Shown in pieces: positions 8,884 through 16,822 of a stretch of 64,000 bases of DNA. A program made the translations under genes and the position numbers. Source of the stretch: Allobaculum stercoricanis DSM 13633 (GTDB taxonomy: Bacteria; Bacillota_I; Bacilli_A; Erysipelotrichales; Erysipelotrichaceae); the NCBI RefSeq assembly GCF_000384195.1, contig NZ_KB913034.1, positions 1,104,507-1,168,506 on the forward strand, given 5' to 3'. How positions within the stretch are numbered: position 1 is the first letter of the stretch; every line of letters begins with the position of its first letter. The notes under the pieces are model-generated. The model was not told the DNA's origin. It searched no databases and saw nothing but the letters and a program-made list of their open reading frames with translations.

Positions 8884-10239
8884 ATGCAACGTGAAAAACT
8901 CAGTTCACGATTAGGCTTCATTCTGCTTTCTGCAGGATGTGCAATCGGGATTGGAAACGTCTGGAAATTCCCATATATTGCCGGGCAAAATGGCGGAGCG
9001 ATCTTCATCTTGATCTATCTCTTCTTCTTACTTGTCTTGGGTATTCCTGTAATGACGATGGAATTTGCGATTGGCCGCGCTGCCCAACGTTCAATCGCAA
9101 CCATGTATCAAAAACTCGAACCTAAAGGTTCAAAATGGCATCTCCATAGATGGTTAGGAATTGCCGGAAATACACTTTTAATGATGTTCTACACCACCGT
9201 AGCCGGCTGGATGCTGAAATACTTTGTAGACACATTAAGTGGAAAATTCGTTGGCTTATCCCCAGAAGCAATTGGTGAACAATTCAACGTGATGTTAAGT
9301 GACCCTGTTTCCAATGTCTTCTACATGGTTATCATTGTTTTAGTAGGTTTTGGGATTTGTGCAATCGGTCTACAAAATGGCTTAGAGAAAATTACCAAAG
9401 TCATGATGATCGCTTTATTACTTTTAATGGTTGTCCTTGCTGGAAACTCGATTTTCTTAGACGGTGCCAAAGAAGGGTTAGCTTATTATTTATTACCTGA
9501 TTGGGATCGCTTTTTAGCGATTGGTCCATTCAATGTTATCGTTTCAGCGATGAACCAAGCATTCTTCACTTTATCGCTTGGGATTGGCTCTATGGCAATT
9601 TTCGGTTCTTATATCGATAAAAACCGCTCTTTACTTGGCGAATCGATCAATATTGCGATTTTAGATACATTTGTTGCTTTTACAGCTGGTTTAATTATCA
9701 TTCCTGCTTGTTTTGCGTTCAATGTTGATGTCAATTCCGGTCCAAACTTAATCTTTATTACACTACCAAACGTATTTAACCAAATGGCTTTAGGTCAATT
9801 ATGGGGAGCATTATTCTTCCTATTTATGACATTTGCGGCATTCTCAACTGTTTTAGCCGTATTCGAAACAATTATTGCCTTCTTTATGGATTCCTATGGT
9901 TGGAGCCGTAAAAAAGTTTGTCTATTTGCTTGCATTGCAATTTTAATCCTTGCTCTGCCTTGTGCGCTTGGATTTAACGTACTTTCCTTTATCCAACCAT
10001 TAGGTCAAGGAACAACAATTTTAGACTTTGAAGACTTCCTTGTCTCCAACTTATTATTACCCTTTGGTTCTTTGCTCTTTGTGTTATTCTGTACGACAAA
10101 AATCGGTTGGGGTTGGGATAACTTCATTGAAGAAGCAAATACTGGTATTGGAATTAAATTCCCTAGATGGGTTCATGCTTATTGCAAGTATGCCATTCCA
10201 GTCATTATTGCAACCATTTTAATCATCGGTTTACTCTAA
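8884..10239 (+). CDS. Sodium-dependent transporter, NSS/SNF family
   Basis: 451 residues. This family couples Na+ to uptake of amino acids such as tryptophan, tyrosine or hydrophobic residues (TnaT/MhsT type). The first helix carries the signature SSRLGFILLSAGCAIGIGNVW, with the unwound Na+/substrate site (GCAIGIGNVWKFPY). The protein has about 11 helices, as bacterial members do, rather than 12. I start at the ATG at 8884 because AGAAAGGA precedes it and the promoter lies downstream of the longer frame's start. It is monocistronic between the promoter and a strong terminator. The substrate cannot be read from sequence. Confidence 0.93.
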   Translation: MQREKLSSRLGFILLSAGCAIGIGNVWKFPYIAGQNGGAIFILIYLFFLLVLGIPVMTMEFAIGRAAQRSIATMYQKLEPKGSKWHLHRWLGIAGNTLLMMFYTTVAGWMLKYFVDTLSGKFVGLSPEAIGEQFNVMLSDPVSNVFYMVIIVLVGFGICAIGLQNGLEKITKVMMIALLLLMVVLAGNSIFLDGAKEGLAYYLLPDWDRFLAIGPFNVIVSAMNQAFFTLSLGIGSMAIFGSYIDKNRSLLGESINIAILDTFVAFTAGLIIIPACFAFNVDVNSGPNLIFITLPNVFNQMALGQLWGALFFLFMTFAAFSTVLAVFETIIAFFMDSYGWSRKKVCLFACIAILILALPCALGFNVLSFIQPLGQGTTILDFEDFLVSNLLLPFGSLLFVLFCTTKIGWGWDNFIEEANTGIGIKFPRWVHAYCKYAIPVIIATILIIGLL

Positions 10240-10252
10240 CCCTTACATCAAG

Positions 10253-10288
10253 ATCCTATATCAATTAATTTTGATATAGGATTTTTTT
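10253..10288 (+). terminator. Terminator of the NSS transporter gene
   Basis: ATCCTATATCAA with TTGATATAGGAT, a 12-bp stem with a short loop, then a run of seven T. Confidence 0.95.
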
Positions 10289-10349
10289 ACGTTATACACT
10301 TAGCTTGAATAACTAAAACAACACATATCAGTTTCCCTGAGTCGCATTT

Positions 10350-10380
10350 AAAAAGCAGTCGCCCCTAAGGAGAACTGCTT
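10350..10380 (-). terminator. Terminator for the membrane-protein gene at 10416
   Basis: AAGCAGT/ACTGCTT stem (10353-10359 and 10374-10380), with a T run following on the minus strand. Confidence 0.75.
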
Positions 10381-10415
10381 AATATATATATCGATCTAGA
10401 ATTGTAAACTGATTG

Positions 10416-10694
10416 TTATCTTTTTCGAAATGGCAATCCAATTAAAACGCCAATCAATGCCACTATTGCATATCCGATGATGTAAACCCACGCACTCGAG
10501 TCGTAGAAGATAAATAACGTTGGAGTAAACATGATTGCCACAATCAAAATATACCAAAAGTCAAATCCATTTCTAATCCCATAGAAAATAGACGTGATCA
10601 AACAGATCGATGGCAAAATGACTAACATAACCGCCATAGCACTTCCTGTGTCTTGAATCACCAAAGGGACGATATAAAAATCGATCAGTAACAC
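10416..10694 (-). CDS. Small integral membrane protein with a disturbed start, 92 residues
   Basis: The frame encodes three to four hydrophobic helices ending in PFRKR; no family was recognised. The only start in frame is a GTG at 10694 with no ribosome site. A well-placed AAAGGATG site instead serves an ATG at 10729, which reads ATG GGG CAT TAA. One extra G in that GGGG run would give MGALKKNIVFYLV joined in frame to this protein, a far more natural N-terminus. A one-base deletion, real or from sequencing, is therefore likely. The terminator at 10350 serves this gene. Confidence 0.5.
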   Translation of the reverse strand: MLLIDFYIVPLVIQDTGSAMAVMLVILPSICLITSIFYGIRNGFDFWYILIVAIMFTPTLFIFYDSSAWVYIIGYAIVALIGVLIGLPFRKR

Positions 10695-10796
10695 TAGGTA
10701 GAAAACTATATTCTTTTTTAATGCCCCATCAAATTAACATCCTTTCTGTTTATACTTTTGGCTTTATTTCATCTTATTGATCGAGAACTAGTCATT

Positions 10797-11177
10797 TTAA
10801 TCTTTGCTGTTCAATAATTTATTGATTCTTTCCATTGGAAATCTATCTTCAATATCAATGATTTCAAACAAATTATGAGGTAATTCTTTCTCTTCTATCA
10901 AAGAAAGATATTCATCAACAGCTCTTTGATCAATCATGATTTTTCCGTGACCAGCCCAATGACGATTGCTCTCTTTCTTTTTTAAACCAGAAATCCAATA
11001 TTCATCTCCAGTTTCAATATCTACATAATTAGAATAACATCCATTATATTTTTGAAAAGCTTGATCATTAAAATATATGGTCTTTTTAGTTTTTGAAGTT
11101 TTTACATAACCAATCCAGGCAGGTCCATCATCTGAATATCCTGTTTTTAATTCGATATACATTAAATCTTTAATCAT
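10797..11177 (-). CDS. Conserved hypothetical protein, 126 residues
   Basis: The ATG follows GGAGATTACGAAAA. The N-terminus (ELKTGYSDDGPAWIGYVK) and the centre (EYWISGLKKKESNRHWAGHGK) match a small soluble family I have seen in many bacteria. Its members are sometimes mislabelled as DXP synthase; no role is established. There are no membrane segments. The gap to the membrane-protein gene downstream is about 100 bp, and the two may be cotranscribed. Confidence 0.65.
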   Translation of the reverse strand: MIKDLMYIELKTGYSDDGPAWIGYVKTSKTKKTIYFNDQAFQKYNGCYSNYVDIETGDEYWISGLKKKESNRHWAGHGKIMIDQRAVDEYLSLIEEKELPHNLFEIIDIEDRFPMERINKLLNSKD

Positions 11178-11236
11178 TTTTCGTAATCTCCTGTGTAAAC
11201 AAAAAGAATTTATAGATCATTTATCTTTTTGATTTG

Positions 11237-11986
11237 CTATACGTCGTAACAATGCACGAGATCTTCGATTGTTAATTGTTCTTTAGCTTGACCACTAAAA
11301 TCATGAGTCACTTTTCCATCTTGGAAAATCAATAAGCGATTTCCATTTTCCAGGGCATCTTTTAAGTTATGGGTAATCATTAAAGCCGTAATTCGATCTT
11401 TGGCAATGACTTGATTGGTGACTTCTAAAATCTTTTTAGCCGAAACTGGATCTAAAGCCGCAGTGTGTTCATCTAACATCAAAAGTTTCGGTGGATTGAC
11501 TACGGCCATCATTAATGCCACGGCTTGTCGCTGCCCACCGGATAATAAACCAATAGGTGTTTTTAAGCGGTCTTCTAATCCCATATCGAGTTGCGAAAGA
11601 ATTTGTTTAAATTGTTCTTGTTCTTGCTTGCGTACTGCAATCGCAAAAAGAGAGCGGTGTGAAGAAATCGCAAGCCCCATATTTTCTTCGACTGTCATAT
11701 GTGGTGCCGTTCCTTGCGATGGATCTTGGAATAGACGTCCTAAAGTTTTAGAGCGAACATGTTCCGGTTGATGGGTAATTTCTTGTCCATCTAAAAAGAT
11801 TTTGCCAGACTTTACAGGAATGGAACCAGTAATCACGTTAAAAAATGTCGATTTTCCGGCACCGTTCGAGCCTAAAATTGTCACAAAGTCGCCATCATTT
11901 ATCGTTAAAGAAACGTTATCTAATGCCTTTTTTTCTAAAGTTGTTCCTTCATTGAAAATGACAGTCACATTTTGTAGTTCAAGCAT
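11237..11986 (-). CDS. trpZ: ABC transporter ATP-binding subunit (probable tryptophan uptake)
   Basis: 249 residues. Walker A is GSNGAGKS (about residue 39), the signature is LLSGGQRQAVALMMA (about 148) and Walker B is LLMLDEHTAALD, followed by the switch histidine ITHN. It drives import with the permease and lipoprotein encoded upstream. The ATG overlaps the permease stop by 8 bases, which indicates coupling. Family resemblance is to the ATPases paired with PF04392 binding proteins. The tryptophan assignment rests on the T-box at 14014-14293, not on the protein itself. Confidence 0.88.
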   Translation of the reverse strand: MLELQNVTVIFNEGTTLEKKALDNVSLTINDGDFVTILGSNGAGKSTFFNVITGSIPVKSGKIFLDGQEITHQPEHVRSKTLGRLFQDPSQGTAPHMTVEENMGLAISSHRSLFAIAVRKQEQEQFKQILSQLDMGLEDRLKTPIGLLSGGQRQAVALMMAVVNPPKLLMLDEHTAALDPVSAKKILEVTNQVIAKDRITALMITHNLKDALENGNRLLIFQDGKVTHDFSGQAKEQLTIEDLVHCYDV

Positions 11987-12851
11987 TGTTCTTCGCTCCT
12001 TTCATCAGCTTTTGTAAATGTGGAATGGAAATCGTAATCGCAACTAATACTGCAGAAACTAAATTCATGTCACTTGCCGCAAACCCCAAGCGTAAGGCGA
12101 TTGTATATAAGAAACGATAAATAATTGCACCAAGAACTGCCGCAATTAAACCCGTTCCAACATTTTTAGGTTTCAGAATCGCTTCACCAATAATGATTCC
12201 AGCAAGCCCTAAAACAAGCATTCCCGTTCCGCCTGAAATATCTGCAAATCCTTGAAATTGCGCGAGTAAAGCTCCGGATAACCCAACAAAAGCGTTGGAC
12301 AAACCTAAACCCAAAAATTTCATAGAATCGACGTTGATTGAAGACGATTTCACCATCACTTCATTATCACCACTTGCCCGCAACATTAACCCTAAATTTG
12401 TTTTGAAGAACACATACAATAGTCCTACAATCACCAATACGATGATCAGTAGAATCGCAATGCGAAACTCTTCATTGCTCAGTAATGTTGGCGCTGGTTT
12501 GCCTTTAATAAACAAATTGACGGTTGGCATATTTTTCATCATTCGTAAATTAATGGAGTATAAACCCGTCATTGTCAAAATGCCGGCAAGCAAAGGTTGA
12601 ATCTTCATTTTCGTTTGTAAAAATGCAGTTACACATCCACATAAAGCACCGACAAGCATACTGCAAATTAAGCCTAAATTCGGCATTCCCGCTAAAGTCA
12701 TCATGGCACAAACTGCTGCCCCTGAAACAAATGAACCATCAACTGTCAAATCCGGCGAATCCATAATATTGACAGTAATATATTCCCCAATAGAGAGCAC
12801 CGCAAAAATCAAACCTAATTGCAATGCATTCATTAAAATGGTTGGTGACAT
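11979..12851 (-). CDS. trpY: ABC transporter permease (probable tryptophan uptake)
   Basis: 290 residues with eight to nine membrane helices, of the branched-chain-amino-acid/ribose permease fold (BPD_transp_2). The N-terminal helix is followed by the conserved MDSPDLTVDGSFVSGAA stretch, and the EAA-like loop LRASGDNEVMVKSSSI is at about residue 157. It starts at 12851 behind GAAAGGAA. It lies between the substrate-binding lipoprotein and the ATPase in the usual order of this transporter type. The cognate amino acid is inferred from the leader. Confidence 0.88.
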   Translation of the reverse strand: MSPTILMNALQLGLIFAVLSIGEYITVNIMDSPDLTVDGSFVSGAAVCAMMTLAGMPNLGLICSMLVGALCGCVTAFLQTKMKIQPLLAGILTMTGLYSINLRMMKNMPTVNLFIKGKPAPTLLSNEEFRIAILLIIVLVIVGLLYVFFKTNLGLMLRASGDNEVMVKSSSINVDSMKFLGLGLSNAFVGLSGALLAQFQGFADISGGTGMLVLGLAGIIIGEAILKPKNVGTGLIAAVLGAIIYRFLYTIALRLGFAASDMNLVSAVLVAITISIPHLQKLMKGAKNNA

Positions 12852-12901
12852 ATAAATTCCTTTCTCGAATGTTTGTTTTTTTTATTCATCTTTTTTATTA
12901 A

Positions 12902-12930
12902 AGCGGCGCACTCGATTGAAAAGCACCGCT
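12902..12930 (-). terminator. Intergenic hairpin between binding-protein and permease genes
   Basis: AGCGGTGC pairs with GCGCCGCT (8 bp, one G-T). The following T tract is poor, so it is more likely an attenuator or 3'-end stabiliser that gives more binding protein than permease, rather than a full stop. Confidence 0.55.
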
Positions 12931-12936
12931 TGATAT

Positions 12937-13968
12937 TTATTGTTCGCTTTGAACTAGAATTAAGTTTTCTTGTCCTTGCAAATCTTCAGGAATATCAACT
13001 TTGACTTTTCCATTTTCTTTTAAATCATTCAGGACATCTTCGTTGATATAAACATTTAAGTTGTCTTTGAACACTTTTACCGGAATATCCGCTGGTGATT
13101 TCCCTTTTAAAATTTCGATCGTCATTTTTGCGGTTTCTCTACCTAAGCTTTCATAGTTAATGCCTACTGTCGCAAAGCCACCCGTTTCAACCATCGAATC
13201 TGCACCAACATAATAAGGAACTCCGGCATCACGTGCGATTTGTGCTAAAGAAACCATTCCTGTTGCAACTGTGTTATCGATTGGTGAAAACATTGCATCA
13301 ACTTGGCTAGCTAAATCAACCGCTGCTTGTTGCATGGTTGTATTGTCGGTTCCTGTTCTTTCCATTATTTCTAAACCTTTTGTTTGCGCATAATCATTAA
13401 AACGGCTAACCGTTGAAACTGAATTTGCTTCCCCTGGGTTATATAAAATACCGACTTGTTTAATCTCGGGTGAGAGCATCAACATCATGTCAATGATTTG
13501 TTCGACTTGAATTTCATCACTTGTTCCCGTGATATTTCCGCCTGGATGTTCAATACTTTCAACTAATCCCGCATCGACTGGATCTGATACAGCTGAGAAT
13601 ACTAATGGAATTTGATCAGAATATTTTTGAGCTGCTAATGCGGTTGGTGTCGCAATTGCGACAATCGCATTCACTTCATCTGCAGCATATCCTGTCATAA
13701 TTGAATCGAGATTCGACGTTTTATTAGCTGCGTTTTGATAATTAAACATAATATTTTCGCCTTCGATATATCCTTGTTGTTCAAATTCATCCATCATCGA
13801 CTCACGAATCGTATTTAATGAAGGGTGATCCACTAATTGCGCTACTCCGACGGAAAACATTGCTGATCCTTTCGATGTTGAGTTTTGGGATGTCGTCGTA
13901 TTAGATGAGCATCCAGCTACCATTGCTGCTACGACTAATGCGCTTAATGTTTTTTTCATTGATTTCAT
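12937..13968 (-). CDS. trpX: ABC substrate-binding lipoprotein, PF04392 type (probable tryptophan)
   Basis: 343 residues. The N-terminus MKSMKKTLSALVVAAMVAGC has a lipobox (VAGC) with the acylated cysteine at about residue 20, then a Ser/Thr/Asn linker. The rest has the two-lobed fold of the ABC_sub_bind family (VAQLVDHPSLN, ITGTSDE, QVGILYNPGEANS). The start at 13968 has GGAGAAAAT upstream; the longer open frame runs into the T-box terminator and is not coding. As first gene of the operon it is under direct T-box control. Members of this family with Trp T-boxes import tryptophan. Confidence 0.9.
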   Translation of the reverse strand: MKSMKKTLSALVVAAMVAGCSSNTTTSQNSTSKGSAMFSVGVAQLVDHPSLNTIRESMMDEFEQQGYIEGENIMFNYQNAANKTSNLDSIMTGYAADEVNAIVAIATPTALAAQKYSDQIPLVFSAVSDPVDAGLVESIEHPGGNITGTSDEIQVEQIIDMMLMLSPEIKQVGILYNPGEANSVSTVSRFNDYAQTKGLEIMERTGTDNTTMQQAAVDLASQVDAMFSPIDNTVATGMVSLAQIARDAGVPYYVGADSMVETGGFATVGINYESLGRETAKMTIEILKGKSPADIPVKVFKDNLNVYINEDVLNDLKENGKVKVDIPEDLQGQENLILVQSEQ

Positions 13969-14013
13969 ATGATTTTCTCCTTCGCAGTTCAGGATAGTCA
14001 TTGAGAGTTGGGG

Positions 14014-14293
14014 TAAAAAAAATCCTGTTTCCTTACAAAAAAATTGTAAAGAAACAGGACAGAATATACTTTTCTGCGGTACCACCTGTATTGGCTTGCG
14101 CCCACTCTGGGAATGCTATCACATTCTTCTTTCTATAACGGGAAAGGCCCGTCTTCGCTACTTTAGTTCACGTCGCCCTTAGAAGTCCATTTGCAGAACG
14201 GTAATCGTCCGGCTTCCACCATCCCGGATTCGCTTAGATCCCTTTTTCTGTTTGATCTCTTCATCATCGGTTTGAATACAAGTTGTTCTTGTT
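14014..14293 (-). promoter_or_regulatory. T-box leader, probable tryptophan specifier, controlling trpXYZ
   Basis: The T-box motif GGTGGTACCGC is at 14077-14087. The competing terminator pairs CCTGTTTC and GAAACAGG (14022-14059) and ends in a long T run. Stem I shows the GATGATGAAGAG stretch, GGATGGTGGAAGCC and the specifier region AAATGGACTTCTAAGGGC. TGG (14187-14189), the tryptophan codon, sits where the specifier is expected. Low charged tRNA-Trp would allow read-through into the transporter. Confidence 0.88.
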
Positions 14294-14299
14294 GAACAG

Positions 14300-14328
14300 A
14301 ATATAAACTTTCTCATTGCTCATGTAAA
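14300..14328 (-). promoter_or_regulatory. Promoter of the trpXYZ T-box transcript
   Basis: TTTACA, 17-bp spacer, TATATT. The start point near 14293 begins the T-box leader. Confidence 0.6.
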
Positions 14329-14475
14329 GAGCTTAATCTGATTTTTTGTAAATATTTTCTATTTTTACATAACCGATGTAAATCATTTTCATCTTTTCAC
14401 GAAAGACATTTCCTCTTTGAGCTAAGTGTCTTTTTAACATCGTCAAATAGATGATTATAAATTTTGGAAAACGAA

Positions 14476-14514
14476 AAGAAAAACGTGTAGATCGAATATC
14501 GAGTACACGTTTTT
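14476..14514 (-). terminator. Terminator of telA
   Basis: AAAAACGTGTA/TACACGTTTTT stem. The symmetrical A/T flanks would work on both strands. Confidence 0.85.
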
Positions 14515-14542
14515 GGTGTTAATGGATTAAACTAACATCGTC

Positions 14543-15724
14543 CTATTCAGGAAGTTTAGGTAAAGATTGAATATCTTGATCTTGAGAAATACCATCACGA
14601 TATGCTTGGGCAGTTTCAATTTTTTGAATACGACGTTGGCCTTCATCTGCCATTTCTTTAAATGCGTTTAGTTGTTGTTTTAGTTGTGGCAATGCTTTTT
14701 GTTTATAAGAATCTACCGCATCTAAAGCTTCAAATGTATTTTGGAACGCTTCACGTAATGTTTCCACAGAGATATTGGATTCCATTGCTTGTTGTTGAAT
14801 CGATGCGCCTTGTTGTTTTAACATCATCGAAGTAGAACGAATTAAGTTATTAGTTGTATCGTTGATCATTTTCACTTTATCCAACACAATTTTTTGGTTG
14901 TATAAAGCAGATGCAACGGTAACCGCCGTACGTAAAGCCGAAACTGTAACATGTTGTGCTCGTTCAACAGCACGAATTAACTCTTTGTTGTTGCGACGAA
15001 CGATTTCCATCGCAAAATAGCCTTGTTGGTTTACTGCTTGCATCTGTTGTAAATCCATGACTTTTTGACGTAATGGGAATAAGACTTCGTCTTGAATATA
15101 TTTAATCTTTTCTGGATCTTCGTTGTTTACTTGTGCATCTTCTAGTGCTTTAGAAACTGCGCTATCCATCTGCATACCTAGTTCAACTTGTTTTCCAAGT
15201 TTAACAGTTAAATCACGTAAAGAAGCTTGTTCAATTTCCAAGGTGGTATTATCGTTTTGAAGAGCTTTTTTACCTGACTCTAAGTTTTCTAGAATTTCTT
15301 CAATTTGATCATCTGCTTTTTCAAAGCGTTGGAAGTAGTTTTTAACAGGATTGAACATCTTGCCAAAAAAACTATCATTATTGAAGTTTACCCCACTAGG
15401 GTCGAGTTCTTTCATTTCGCGGTTTAATTTAGCTAATGAATCTACGACTTCTCCACCTTCATTGCCTGTTTTAGAAAGATCAGCTAATGTTTTTTCTAAC
15501 ATTTTATTTTTTTCGCTCGATTTTACAACGATATCTTTTCCGAAACTTTCAATGGTATTGGCAATATTTCGTCTTTCTTCTAATGAATCCAAGTCTATTT
15601 TCATCACTTCACTAGCATTCTCTTCCGCCATAGACGTTAATTGTTGTTTTTGGACTGGCGTTGGATTTAAAGGAGCAGTAACTTCTTCTTTATTTAAATC
15701 ATCGACGTTCATGCTAAAAGCCAT
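14543..15724 (-). CDS. telA: Toxic anion resistance protein, TelA/KlaA family (PF05816)
   Basis: A 393-residue soluble, almost entirely helical protein with long coiled-coil stretches. The family core is recognisable: DYFQ-like FNPVKNYFQRFEKADDQI (about 120), QIEEILENLESGKKAL, then VSALRTAVTVASALYNQKIVL (about 260). It is linked genetically to tellurite and colicin tolerance in other species, but the molecular role is unsettled. Two adjacent ATGs exist; the second (15724) has better spacing from AAAGAGG. It lies just downstream of an XpaC-like gene on the same strand, the usual pairing in Bacillota. Confidence 0.9.
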   Translation of the reverse strand: MAFSMNVDDLNKEEVTAPLNPTPVQKQQLTSMAEENASEVMKIDLDSLEERRNIANTIESFGKDIVVKSSEKNKMLEKTLADLSKTGNEGGEVVDSLAKLNREMKELDPSGVNFNNDSFFGKMFNPVKNYFQRFEKADDQIEEILENLESGKKALQNDNTTLEIEQASLRDLTVKLGKQVELGMQMDSAVSKALEDAQVNNEDPEKIKYIQDEVLFPLRQKVMDLQQMQAVNQQGYFAMEIVRRNNKELIRAVERAQHVTVSALRTAVTVASALYNQKIVLDKVKMINDTTNNLIRSTSMMLKQQGASIQQQAMESNISVETLREAFQNTFEALDAVDSYKQKALPQLKQQLNAFKEMADEGQRRIQKIETAQAYRDGISQDQDIQSLPKLPE

Positions 15725-15884
15725 CATTATCCTCTTTCTAGTCGATCATTCTTTATCGACTCTTTTTCATTTTTAAAATTGTTGCTGTTTATGCTTTATA
15801 TTATCGCACTTTTTCGCCTATTCCTCACTGATTTATAGGGGATTTGCCATGATAAATGACGAACCAACAAAACTGTAAGATCAA

Positions 15885-16502
15885 TTAGTTTTGTGTGCGA
15901 TACAGTTTTGTCTGATCGATCAATGTATTGAGCTCTTGCATGGCCTCTAATTCAAGAACATCTAATTTTGGATCCGAAAGTTTATGAATTTCCATTAAAA
16001 GCTTGTCAAAACGAGTTAAGATTTCTTGATTCACTTTTAAATCCTCATCTACGGCTTCAAAGCTTGCTTGATAAGGTTCAATTGCCTCACCGTATTCTTG
16101 ATGCGTTTTAAAGAGATGTTCATAGCCGTCTTGATCGAAAATCTGGATTCTCGATAAAATCCGATCAACATTTTGTTTGAATACACCAATCCCACCGTTA
16201 ATTGAGTTTGCAAATTTGGCGATAGAAATACGGGAATCGCCAAAATAATCGTTGATCGCTTGATCGAGTTGATTCATCTTTGCATTCATGCGATCACATT
16301 GATTCTCCAATTCACGCATTTGTTTTTTAAATGATTTTGGATTTGTTTTCTTCACTTTTTTTGTGATTTGTTCAATTGCTTCTGTGTTGATTAAGGAAAT
16401 CGATTTTTGCTTTTGTTGCTCATTTTGTTGGTGTTTTTTGAACCAAACAAATCCGATCCCAACGAAAATAATGACCAATCCTATCCCCATCCATAATCCC
16501 AT
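15885..16502 (-). CDS. XpaC-like membrane-anchored protein (PF10112-like)
   Basis: 205 residues. One N-terminal helix (about 3-20) is followed by a basic KKHQQ stretch and a long helical, coiled-coil cytoplasmic domain. The family is named for 5-bromo-4-chloroindolyl phosphate hydrolysis, though no enzyme active site is evident here. It starts with GAGGC about 8 bases before the ATG. The downstream telA gene is 160 bp away. Conserved adjacency of the two suggests they act together at the cell envelope, which is inference. Confidence 0.75.
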   Translation of the reverse strand: MGLWMGIGLVIIFVGIGFVWFKKHQQNEQQKQKSISLINTEAIEQITKKVKKTNPKSFKKQMRELENQCDRMNAKMNQLDQAINDYFGDSRISIAKFANSINGGIGVFKQNVDRILSRIQIFDQDGYEHLFKTHQEYGEAIEPYQASFEAVDEDLKVNQEILTRFDKLLMEIHKLSDPKLDVLELEAMQELNTLIDQTKLYRTQN

Positions 16503-16774
16503 ATTGTTTTGCCTCTAATCTTAATTTATATCGAATTGATCACATTTACATTTATAACAAAGTATCAATTCATTCCCTATTTCTACTATTTGAATATACC
16601 ATGATTACCCTGTTTTGATGCTGATGCGCTCAGTTTTTTAACGATCGAAATAGAATCTAGAATCAAAATATTTTATATTCTATTCCTTTTCGGACAGTCT
16701 AAAAGTAAATTGAATCAAAGTTCATCACAACTTAAAATGACTGTTTTTACCATATCTTTACGTCCAACAAAGCA

Positions 16775-16811
16775 CAAAAAAACGCTTGAGCATAATCTCC
16801 AAGCGTTTTTT
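16775..16811 (-). terminator. Terminator of ptsI
   Basis: AACGCTTG/CAAGCGTT stem flanked by A6 and T6. The rest of 16503-16774 is AT-rich and carries only the presumed xpaC promoter region. Confidence 0.9.
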
Positions 16812-16822
16812 GATTAATTGTC

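Noticed and set aside
13969..14085. N-terminal extension of the substrate-binding protein
   Set aside because: It runs through the T-box terminator hairpin; the lipoprotein signal starts at 13968 with its own ribosome site.
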